DNA from: an uncultured Rikenellaceae bacterium
Lineage (GTDB): Bacteria; Bacteroidota; Bacteroidia; Bacteroidales; UBA932
Reading direction: 5' to 3'
Assembly (NCBI GenBank): GCA_937906485.1
Contig: CALCYB010000072.1
Span: 1-10,169, forward strand
Length of the DNA stretch: 10,169 nucleotides
Part shown: positions 1 to 6,574 of the stretch, piece after piece
How the letters are laid out: the number at the start of each line of letters is the position of its first letter
Position numbering within the stretch: the first letter of the stretch is position 1
Notes under the pieces: generated by a model
Database searches by the model: none
What the model was told of the DNA's origin: nothing
The model's input: only the letters and a program-made list of their open reading frames with translations
Program-made: the position numbers and the translations under genes

Positions 1-99
1 TATGTCAGTGCCGGCATCCGGGGGCTACAGCTCAAAATAAACCCCGAGGACCTGATCCGGTCCATCGGGGCTAGTCTTGCGGATCTGATAAAAGAATGA
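1..99 (+). CDS. ybaK: Cys-tRNA(Pro)/Cys-tRNA(Cys) deacylase, YbaK/EbsC type (C-terminal end only)
   Basis: The first 99 bases are open in frame 1 and end in TGA. They encode 32 residues beginning YVSAGIRGLQLKINPEDLIR. This matches the usual C-terminus of YbaK/EbsC proteins, in which a (F/Y)VSAGxRGLQ strand is followed by a PEDLI...A.(V/L)ADI helix. In the family, the enzyme hydrolyses cysteine mischarged on tRNA(Pro) in the cytoplasm. The catalytic region lies upstream of the window, so activity cannot be judged here. The gene converges on the creatininase-like gene: its stop codon ends at 99 and the opposing stop codon begins at 100, so there is no spacer at all. A terminator for the opposing operon lies inside this coding tail. 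The assignment rests on only 32 residues, but the pattern is distinctive. Confidence 0.8.
   Translation, partial: YVSAGIRGLQLKINPEDLIRSIGASLADLIKE
34..70 (-). terminator. Intrinsic terminator of the sugar cluster, embedded in the ybaK coding tail
   Basis: Bases 42-52 (CCCCGAGGACC) pair with 59-70 (GGTCC, one bulged A at 64, TCGGGG), leaving a six-base loop. On the - strand the GC-rich stem is followed at once by TTTATTTT (complement of 34-41). It begins 30 bases past the stop codon of the creatininase-like gene, where a terminator for that operon is expected. On the + strand no T-run follows the hairpin, so it should act only on leftward transcripts. No transcript data are available. Confidence 0.7.
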
Positions 100-861
100 T
101 CAATACAGGGGTTTTGTCACAAAATCCACCACAAAATTCACCATCTTCGGAACCACGGCCTCCATGTAGCGACGACCCTTTTCTGCCGTTGCTTTCAACG
201 GATTACCCACTCCGGTATCTTCGGTAACCTGGGCCCAGTCACGAGGCACCCAAGCCACTTTGGAGTTCAAGCCGTCGATGGCAAATTTCTTGAAACGACC
301 CTCTCCGGCCAACTCCATCCTGACCAGTTCCGGATAATAATGCAACATCACGGAAGTCTCCAGTTCGCCGGCGTGATCATCTTCGCTCTCTTCAAAGAAA
401 CCGTCCCGTTTGACAATAGCGAACCACTCGTTGTGACAGATGGTCATCTGGGGGTCTTCGATCATCAGGTCGCGGATCATTGCCTTGAAGATATTCCCTC
501 CATGGCCACTCATGATCATCAGTTTATGAATCTGCTGACGCTTGAGCGACGCAACCACATCCCGAAGAATGGCAAACTGAGTGGACTGCGAAGTATGGAT
601 ACAGTAAGGGAGCTCAATCTGTCCCGGATTCTGGGAACCCAACGGAATACCCGGCAGCACCATTACGCCAACCCCTCGTGCGGCAGCTTGCTCTGCCACT
701 TCAAAAGCCACAGCCTGCGCGGTGAGCATATCTGTACAATAAGGCAGATGGCGGTTATGAGGTTCCGTAGCACCCCAGGGAAGGATGGCCAGGTCGTATT
801 TGGGCATACGACTGACATCCCCCCATTTGGCGCAAGTAATATCTCGATCAGAATACCTCAT
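100..861 (-). CDS. Creatininase-family metal-dependent hydrolase
   Basis: A 253-residue protein of usual family length. The metal-site motifs of creatininase-family amidohydrolases are present: GATEPHNRHLP near residues 30-40 (E33, H35, H38), D44 in CTD, SGHGGN at 118-123 (H120) and DDHAGELETS at 161-170 (E166). Known family members hydrolyse creatinine, formamides or cyclic keto-inositols, so the family implies C-N or ring hydrolysis but not a substrate. It is the last gene of the cluster. The ATG at 861 lies four bases after the stop codon of the SIS gene. A GTG at 873 would add four residues and overlap that gene by eight bases; I prefer the ATG because an AAAGG stretch lies about 12 bases before it, while the GTG has no usable spacing. 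True creatininase activity is unlikely in this sugar context (inference). Confidence 0.88.
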   Translation of the reverse strand: MRYSDRDITCAKWGDVSRMPKYDLAILPWGATEPHNRHLPYCTDMLTAQAVAFEVAEQAAARGVGVMVLPGIPLGSQNPGQIELPYCIHTSQSTQFAILRDVVASLKRQQIHKLMIMSGHGGNIFKAMIRDLMIEDPQMTICHNEWFAIVKRDGFFEESEDDHAGELETSVMLHYYPELVRMELAGEGRFKKFAIDGLNSKVAWVPRDWAQVTEDTGVGNPLKATAEKGRRYMEAVVPKMVNFVVDFVTKPLY

Positions 862-865
862 GGTA

Positions 866-1627
866 TCAGACACCTTTCACACGTTCTTTGTATTCTTTGA
901 TACAAGCATCCAGACGTTCATGGGCAGTAGTATCGCCCGGTACATTGTGTGACGGGTGGATGTAAAGTTTCACACCACGTTCTTCCAGAATTTCCGCTAC
1001 GGTACAGATGGTCATCCAGACGGTGGTAATGAACGCCATGGTTGAGAGCGGTCCGATTTTGTCTTGGTGGTTCTTCAATGCAACGGATGCATCCACGATC
1101 GGGCAGCAGGAATCCACTACATAGTCTGCAATCTGGAAGAGGTTCTTTCCACCGGAGTGACGCGGAACCTTGTCTCCGGTCTGTTCAGCAGAACCGTAAA
1201 CGATGACTTTCATGCCACGTTTCTTGGCTTCCAGAGCAACGTCGATATTGACGGCATTGATACCGGTATGAGAGAAAATCCAGAGTACATCTCTTTCATC
1301 GAAATTCCAGCTGTCCATAATGGCTTTTCCGTAACCTTCAGTTCTTTCCAGGAAAAGGAATTGGTTGATCCCCATTTCTCCAACGATGTGGGTAAAGAAC
1401 GTCAACGGAAGCTCACAAAGGGGGTGAAAGCCTACAAATCCACCGATTCTGGGATACATTTCTTCAATCGGAAGATTAGCGTGACCACAACCAAAAGTAT
1501 GCACCCAACGGCCAGCCTGAATGGCATCCGCCATTACTTCTGCTACTTTCTTGATTTGTTCCATTTGAGTTTCCTCAATTTTGTTCATCACGCCAAAGGC
1601 GTTCTTTTTCCATTCATTTGCTAACAT
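866..1627 (-). CDS. SIS-domain (phosphosugar-binding) protein, UPF0309-like
   Basis: A 253-residue single SIS-domain protein. Helical residues 1-40 lead into strand WVHTFGCGHA (residues 41-50), which occupies the phosphosugar loop seen as FGTGHS in related proteins. A second phosphate-binding loop, FSHTG (118-122), precedes NAVNIDVALEAKKRGMKVI, a typical SIS Rossmann segment. A late GGK...ADYVVDS...DASV stretch resembles the UPF0309 group. SIS domains bind phosphorylated sugars and act as isomerases, etherases (MurQ) or sensors; there is no added DNA-binding domain, so an enzyme is more likely. It sits between the MFS gene (50-base gap) and the creatininase-like gene (essentially coupled), which suggests that its product feeds the hydrolase or the reverse. 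The start ATG at 1627 is the first in frame and fits family length. Confidence 0.85.
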   Translation of the reverse strand: MLANEWKKNAFGVMNKIEETQMEQIKKVAEVMADAIQAGRWVHTFGCGHANLPIEEMYPRIGGFVGFHPLCELPLTFFTHIVGEMGINQFLFLERTEGYGKAIMDSWNFDERDVLWIFSHTGINAVNIDVALEAKKRGMKVIVYGSAEQTGDKVPRHSGGKNLFQIADYVVDSCCPIVDASVALKNHQDKIGPLSTMAFITTVWMTICTVAEILEERGVKLYIHPSHNVPGDTTAHERLDACIKEYKERVKGV

Positions 1628-1677
1628 CTTGCTAAATATTAAGTAGTTATAAATAAGGTTTCTTTTGTTGATTCTGT

Positions 1678-2838
1678 TTATTTACGTTTGGACAGAAAAC
1701 TGCGGGCAGTACGCGTGGCCACGGGCAGCAGCAAGAGCATGATGACCACAGCTGCCACCATAAACAACGGAAACAAGTCCTGGTTGCCGTGCTGGAAGGT
1801 CCGGCCTGCTGCAAAGTTCAAGGAATAGTTTCCGCACAATCCCAGGAACATGGCAATGGAAATGGCCGACCCGGTCATGTTGCTGAAGGCCGATCCGATC
1901 CGTGCCAGGATGACCGGGAAAGTAGCGCTGACTCCGAAACCGATCAACAAGGTGCTCACATACGGCAGCAGGGACTCGGCATCGCACAAGTACATCAGCA
2001 GGGCACCGGCCAAGGCAACAACCAGGTAACCGGACAACAGGGTAATGTCCTTCAGACGCTCCATCAAAAAGCTCAACGCAATACGGCCGAACAACATCCC
2101 CACCGTCAGCAGGGTCAGGGCCAAGGTTGCGGCATTCAAGCTCACGCCGTTATCGGTCAGGAATTTTGCGGTATAATTTCCGGAAATGGCTTCCAGACCG
2201 CTTTGGAAAAACAGCACGGCCGAGAAGAGCAGAATCACCGGATAGCGCAACAGACGGATCGAATCGGTATAGGCCACTTGCCCTTGGGGTTTGGCCTTCG
2301 GAAAAGATATACAACAGAAATAGACAATAAAGACGGCAATCAGTACGGAGGCAACCGTCAACGGAATCACGTAATTGGAAATGAAGGAGCAGGCCAAGGT
2401 CCAGCACAAGGCTCCGACACAATAGAACGCACTCATGATGCTCATCATCTTACCCCTTTTGGGATCCTCATAGATATCCGAAACCAGTGCATTGGTCTCC
2501 CCGTTGAGGATACCGCCACCGATTCCAAGGAAAATCATGCAGATCCGCAGCCAGAGCATCTGGTCAAAATTGGCCAATCCGATCAGACCGGCCAGAGCCA
2601 GTACAGAAGCAGCCACCAGGAGCCATTTATAGCCGAATTTATCCACAATAGGACCAAAAAAGATCGTCCCGAGTATGATGCCGACGGACAAGTACTGCGG
2701 CAAGGTCACCGCTTCAGGTACACGCGCGGTCAGAGGGGTCATGATGGCTCCCAAGGCCAACATGATGACACCAAAGATGGCAATCCCGGCACAGGCTGCC
2801 ACATATACTTTTGAAACCGAATAAGAAGTGTTTTTCAT
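1678..2838 (-). CDS. MFS transporter, probable sugar or sugar-derivative permease
   Basis: A 386-residue polytopic protein with about 12 hydrophobic helices in two halves. The loop between helices 2 and 3 carries GPIVDKFGYK (residues 62-71), the MFS signature usually written GxLaDrxGrk. Charged loop segments such as YEDPKRGK also fit. The frame stays open upstream to an ATG at 2934, but that extension would run 83 bases into the kinase gene and adds a non-hydrophobic stretch. I therefore take the ATG at 2838 (MKNTSYSVSK), 13 bases after the kinase stop codon, which gives a normal short cytoplasmic N-terminus. Acting in the inner membrane, it most likely imports the compound handled by the neighbouring kinase, SIS protein and hydrolase. 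The substrate is unknown; direction (uptake) is inferred from context. Confidence 0.87.
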   Translation of the reverse strand: MKNTSYSVSKVYVAACAGIAIFGVIMLALGAIMTPLTARVPEAVTLPQYLSVGIILGTIFFGPIVDKFGYKWLLVAASVLALAGLIGLANFDQMLWLRICMIFLGIGGGILNGETNALVSDIYEDPKRGKMMSIMSAFYCVGALCWTLACSFISNYVIPLTVASVLIAVFIVYFCCISFPKAKPQGQVAYTDSIRLLRYPVILLFSAVLFFQSGLEAISGNYTAKFLTDNGVSLNAATLALTLLTVGMLFGRIALSFLMERLKDITLLSGYLVVALAGALLMYLCDAESLLPYVSTLLIGFGVSATFPVILARIGSAFSNMTGSAISIAMFLGLCGNYSLNFAAGRTFQHGNQDLFPLFMVAAVVIMLLLLPVATRTARSFLSKRK

Positions 2839-2851
2839 AAGGCAACAGGTA

Positions 2852-3805
2852 TTATTGATCAAACGGACGGATGGCCTGCAGGGCCAGATAGGCAGCGCCC
2901 AATAAGGCGGCATCCCCACCCAGGAGCGAAGCACAATACTGCACCTGCTTCATGGAAATGGGCTGCCCCCAACGGGTAGCTTCCTCATAAATACGGGGGA
3001 TAAAACGTGCGGCAGGTCCGAAGACCCCTCCACCAAAAATGATCTTTTCGGGATTGAACAGACTTACCAGATTGGCTGTTCCCATTCCCCACATACGGAT
3101 GGCTTTTTCCATTACCTCTACCGCGATTTCATCCTGCCGGTCATAAACGGCAAACACATCGTGCGAGGTCACTTCTTCCACCGGCTTTTCACGAAGCGGA
3201 CCTTGGTAAGCCGTACGCTCGGTCAAAAGACGCCGTGCATGGGTACCGATCCCGTTTCCCGAAGCATAATATTCAAAACAGCCCACCGGCACAAACTCTT
3301 CGCGGTAAGGATGCTCCAAGGCCATCCATCCGGTAGCACCGACGATGTCGTTCGCTCCATGAATCACCCGGCCATCCAGCAGAATACCAGCACCGATACC
3401 GGTACCGACAGCCAGGTAGATCGCATTCTCCGCCCCCTTTGCAGCGCCCTGCCATACCTCTCCAAGGATGTAGCAGGTACGGTCACTTTCGATCTGCACA
3501 GGAAGGGACTTGTCTGGCAGAACTTGTTGAATCTTAGCTTTTAACGGATAATTATCCCATCCCGGGATATTAGGAGCCCAAACGCGCTCCGTTTTTGAAT
3601 ATACAATACCTGGAACACATACGCCTATTCCCTGTACCGGATCTGCAGCCAGAAGTGCAAGAATCACTTCATTAACCAGATCACCGACTTCATCTGCGAC
3701 CCTGCCGGAGAGCAAGGCCGACTTCCGGGCAAGTGTTGCCCCATTCTGATCAATGATTGCAGCAGCTATTTTGGTACCGCCCAAATCAATCCCTAAGACA
3801 GCCAT
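2852..3805 (-). CDS. ROK-family sugar kinase-like protein with altered sugar/zinc motifs
   Basis: A 317-residue protein with the ASKHA fold of ROK glucokinase-like proteins. DLGGTK at residues 7-12 is the phosphate loop. D108 in IESDRT corresponds to the catalytic base of the usual ENDxN motif, although the preceding Asn is Ser. GTGIGAG (134-140) and IIFGGGVF near the end are further ATP-site motifs. It has no N-terminal helix-turn-helix, so it is a kinase type rather than a repressor type. Two family hallmarks are missing: the GE(I/L)GH segment reads VGATGWM (155-161), and of the CxCGxxGCxE zinc motif only GCFEYYASG (175-183) remains. It heads the four-gene cluster and would phosphorylate the imported compound if active. 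A TACCTTTG box lies 22 bases upstream of its ATG. Confidence 0.85.
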   Translation of the reverse strand: MAVLGIDLGGTKIAAAIIDQNGATLARKSALLSGRVADEVGDLVNEVILALLAADPVQGIGVCVPGIVYSKTERVWAPNIPGWDNYPLKAKIQQVLPDKSLPVQIESDRTCYILGEVWQGAAKGAENAIYLAVGTGIGAGILLDGRVIHGANDIVGATGWMALEHPYREEFVPVGCFEYYASGNGIGTHARRLLTERTAYQGPLREKPVEEVTSHDVFAVYDRQDEIAVEVMEKAIRMWGMGTANLVSLFNPEKIIFGGGVFGPAARFIPRIYEEATRWGQPISMKQVQYCASLLGGDAALLGAAYLALQAIRPFDQ

Positions 3806-3827
3806 ATCGATGAAATTCTGATGGTGG

Positions 3828-3835
3828 CAAAGGTA
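3828..3835 (-). promoter_or_regulatory. Candidate -7 box for the sugar cluster
   Basis: The - strand reads TACCTTTG, an exact match to the Bacteroides TAnnTTTG box, 22 bases before the kinase ATG in the 59-base gap after the M1 peptidase gene. No TTG lies at the right distance upstream (the nearest is only 14 bases away), so the promoter is incomplete. Read-through from the peptidase gene is an alternative source of transcription. Confidence 0.35.
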
Positions 3836-3864
3836 ATAATTATATTGTTCAACAGAGAAAAAAA

Positions 3865-6456
3865 CTAATTTGAAATCAACAGCGGATGGGCCTGTTGGCG
3901 GACCTTGGACAACAACAAGGGATGAATGGACTTGTTTTTTGCTCCCGCTTGGTGTTCATTCAGAAACTCCTCAACAATCTGCTTGGCCTCAGCGGAGGTA
4001 TGTCCCCCCAACAAGGCTCCACACCAATTTTTCGGGAAAAAGATATCCCCTGTCCGTTGAATTTCAGGCAACAGCTCCAGTCCGGGACGCAAATAAGCGA
4101 GTGCTTCCTGCTGACGTTCGGTATGGCACAGCAGACTCAACGCTTCCACCACCCACGGTTCTACCGTACGGTTTTGTGCCTGTTTCAATTCATCAAAGAA
4201 TGCACTGCGGTTTCCGGCTTCCGGATGAACAGCCCGGGAGATAAAATCAAACTCCTGAATACGGTCCGGATGAGTCAGCAACTGACGATGAGATTGCATC
4301 AGTTCCTGTGCTTGAGCCGGATAGTAGATGCACAGACGATAGAGGGCTTTGGTCCGATCTTCCAGATTCAGTTCATAATGAGGATGATTTTGGACGTTGC
4401 CACGAAGATTGCCCCGCTCATAACAAGCCATCAGCCAGGAACGGGTCTGCGGTGTACGGGCCATGTCCAGTAAAGCCAGGAAACACATGCGGGCTTTTAC
4501 CGGATCTTTCGTCGTCGCACAAAATTCCAGGATAGCCGGTTCGATCATCTGCAAGTGGGGATTCCAATGTGCAAGCACCTTCAACTGACTCAGGAGCTGA
4601 GCAAACAGCAACTGGTTGTCCTCCCGGGGCAATAAGTTCAAATGCGCCTGGGCCCAAGCCTCAGCATCCACATCCCCATGCCAGTACATTTCCTGAAAAT
4701 TGGTCAGGATACTTCTCCGATGGATCGGATCCGGAAGCGACGGCAACTGCTGCATCCAATAGGCCTGCTCCGCTGCATCCAGCCGGAAAAGGCCATATCC
4801 CAAGGCATCCGAATTGGGAAGCACCGGTCCACTGGAAGGCGGCAGAACCAGACGGGTTTCCGCTTGATTGACAACCACATGTTGTTCTTTCATAACAGGC
4901 TGTCTGCCAGGACGGGATTCCAGCCAAGCATACCGGATCTTCTGGTCCCAAACTTGATTCTGTCCCGTCGGATCCTGCTGACGGATGATGAGCGTATCCT
5001 CCCGCCGTTGCCAATCGTACTGCGGCATTCCACAAGAGGCCACCCATACATCACTCCAAGTGACCATATTGACCGGCACTTGTTTATCCAACACCTGGAT
5101 CAGATCATCCCAGGTGGCATTGCCGTAGGCATATTGCTGCAAATAATTGCGTACTCCCTGCTGAAAAGCGGTTTTCCCCATTTTATCCACCAGCATGTTC
5201 ATCAGAATAGGGGCTTTGTTATACACGATGTTGGAATAGATCAGCCCGGCATCCTTGAGGTTGGTCAATGAAGCATTCAATGACACCGCACCCGAAGTAC
5301 GGTCTTCTGAATAGGCTGCCAGGTGATACGACGAGAAATTAAGGCGGTCATCATGATCAGGAAACTGTTCCTTCACCATCTCTGCCGCGAAATAATTGGC
5401 AAACACTTCTTTCACCCACACATCATCAAACCAGCTCATCGTCACATAGTCCCCAAACCACATGTGGGCCGTTTCGTGTGCAATCAACGAGGTTCTTGCC
5501 ATTTGCTCCTTCACCGTCGGATTGGCCTCCAGGAACATCTTGGAGGCATTGTACAAGGTAGCTCCAGTATGTTCCATACCTCCATACTGGAAACCGGGAA
5601 GAATAATCAGATCATATTTGGCAAAGGGATATGGAATCCGGGTGTAGTCTTCCAACCACTGAAGGGAAGCAAAAACCTCCCGGGCGATATCGGGCAACTG
5701 GGCCAATTGTTCAGGGCGGTCCTCCCGATGGTAAATGCTGATCGGACGGTCCTGCGACTCTTCTATCGGATAAAAATCAGATTCCCAATAGGTCTCAACC
5801 TGGAAATCCCCCGTCACAAAAGAAAACAGATAGGTACTTAATGGCTCTGTCGGAGCAAAACGGAGCACTTTTTTACCGGCTTGATAAGGATCGGTCATTT
5901 CTCCCTCCAGCGGGCTGTTGGTGACTGCCTCCCACTGTTCAGGGACTGAAAGACGTAACGAGAAACTCCCTTTCAGATCCGGCTGGTCAAAACAAGGAAA
6001 CAACGTCCGGGCCCGGTCAGGCACCAGAAGCGTATATAGAAAATCCGCACGTCGGTTCAACGACTGGTCCGGTGCAGTAAAGACCACTTCAACCGTATTT
6101 TTTCCGGGAAGAAGGAATTTACCGGGCAGACGAAGGTGTTCTGCCACCTGCTCAACCGGCACCTGCTGATGGTTGACCAGCACGGTATGTACATTCCCTG
6201 TGAAATCCAGCCATAAGTCATTTCTTCTGAAACGCGACTTGGCGACATCAAAAAGCTCAAAGGTAAGGGTATTGATCCCGAAAAGAGGATCCTCCTGCTG
6301 CTGGGGAACATTGAAATCCAGATGATATTCCAATTGGCTGATCCGCGCCTGACGGTTGACAGCACGTTCTCTTGTCACACCTTCAATCGGAGGAACATCC
6401 CCTCCACAGCCCGAAAGCAGGCACATCCATAATGCTATCACCCAGAAACGTTTCAT
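3865..6456 (-). CDS. M1-family zinc metallopeptidase (aminopeptidase N-like), lipoprotein
   Basis: An 863-residue protein. Its N-terminus is a lipoprotein signal peptide with the lipobox LSGC (Cys17). A beta-rich N-terminal domain (about 35-220) is followed by the catalytic domain: GGMEH (292-296, substrate N-terminus site), HETAH (327-331), second-zinc-ligand E350 in KEVFANYF exactly 18 residues later, and Y412 in VYNKAP as the transition-state tyrosine. The HEXXH-x18-E spacing is that of family M1. The remainder, with many helical repeats, resembles an ERAP1-C-like domain. The enzyme should release N-terminal residues from peptides at the envelope, in the periplasm or on the surface. One oddity is His where the exopeptidase motif GxMEN usually has Asn. 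All catalytic residues are present. The start at 6456 is fixed by the signal peptide. Confidence 0.93.
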   Translation of the reverse strand: MKRFWVIALWMCLLSGCGGDVPPIEGVTRERAVNRQARISQLEYHLDFNVPQQQEDPLFGINTLTFELFDVAKSRFRRNDLWLDFTGNVHTVLVNHQQVPVEQVAEHLRLPGKFLLPGKNTVEVVFTAPDQSLNRRADFLYTLLVPDRARTLFPCFDQPDLKGSFSLRLSVPEQWEAVTNSPLEGEMTDPYQAGKKVLRFAPTEPLSTYLFSFVTGDFQVETYWESDFYPIEESQDRPISIYHREDRPEQLAQLPDIAREVFASLQWLEDYTRIPYPFAKYDLIILPGFQYGGMEHTGATLYNASKMFLEANPTVKEQMARTSLIAHETAHMWFGDYVTMSWFDDVWVKEVFANYFAAEMVKEQFPDHDDRLNFSSYHLAAYSEDRTSGAVSLNASLTNLKDAGLIYSNIVYNKAPILMNMLVDKMGKTAFQQGVRNYLQQYAYGNATWDDLIQVLDKQVPVNMVTWSDVWVASCGMPQYDWQRREDTLIIRQQDPTGQNQVWDQKIRYAWLESRPGRQPVMKEQHVVVNQAETRLVLPPSSGPVLPNSDALGYGLFRLDAAEQAYWMQQLPSLPDPIHRRSILTNFQEMYWHGDVDAEAWAQAHLNLLPREDNQLLFAQLLSQLKVLAHWNPHLQMIEPAILEFCATTKDPVKARMCFLALLDMARTPQTRSWLMACYERGNLRGNVQNHPHYELNLEDRTKALYRLCIYYPAQAQELMQSHRQLLTHPDRIQEFDFISRAVHPEAGNRSAFFDELKQAQNRTVEPWVVEALSLLCHTERQQEALAYLRPGLELLPEIQRTGDIFFPKNWCGALLGGHTSAEAKQIVEEFLNEHQAGAKNKSIHPLLLSKVRQQAHPLLISN

Positions 6457-6460
6457 TGGA

Positions 6461-6490
6461 CAAATTTAACAAAAAAAGCAGACAAACAAA
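6461..6490 (-). promoter_or_regulatory. Candidate promoter of the M1 peptidase gene, almost leaderless
   Basis: On the - strand TTTG (6490-6487) is followed after 18 bases by TAAATTTG (6468-6461), an exact match to TAnnTTTG. The box ends only four bases before the ATG, so a start a few bases downstream would fall at or next to the start codon. The surrounding run of A/T makes chance matches more likely. Confidence 0.4.
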
Positions 6491-6512
6491 AAGTAAGCCA
6501 CGAAATCCAAAG

Positions 6513-6551
6513 AAAAAACTGGCCCCAAATCCAAATAAGATTGAGGCCAGT
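6513..6551 (-). terminator. Intrinsic terminator of the FnIII-like lipoprotein gene
   Basis: On the - strand ACTGGCC pairs perfectly with GGCCAGT (two more pairs form past one mismatch) around an A/T-rich loop, and TTTTTT follows directly. It begins 23 bases after the stop codon of the lipoprotein gene at 6575. It separates that gene from the M1 peptidase gene, so the peptidase needs its own promoter. Confidence 0.85.
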
Positions 6552-6574
6552 CTATTATTATAGGAATACGTTCC

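Noticed and set aside
108..130. Short inverted repeat TTTTG-TCA-CAAAA after ybaK as a + strand terminator
   Set aside because: The stem is A/T only, five pairs, with no following T-run.
862..873. GTG start at 873 for the creatininase-like gene
   Set aside because: It is possible, but the AAAG before it is too close, and the ATG at 861 gives better spacing and family length; kept only as an alternative.
340..1624. Two 186-codon + strand open frames opposite the creatininase-like and SIS genes
   Set aside because: No family-like motifs, and the opposite strand holds clear conserved genes in an operon.
1789..2814. Long + strand open frame opposite the MFS transporter gene
   Set aside because: Its product is extremely rich in Gln, Gly and His with no recognisable domain, and it mirrors the real transporter gene; this is a codon-bias shadow.
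2839..2934. N-terminal extension of the MFS transporter to an ATG at 2934
   Set aside because: It would overlap the kinase coding end by 83 bases, and the extra residues are not like a transporter N-terminus.
3858..3897. Hairpin CAACAG/CTGTTG followed by seven Ts after the M1 peptidase gene (- strand)
   Set aside because: The stem is six pairs with a nine-base loop inside the coding end, and the T-run starts 12 bases later; too far for a normal intrinsic terminator.
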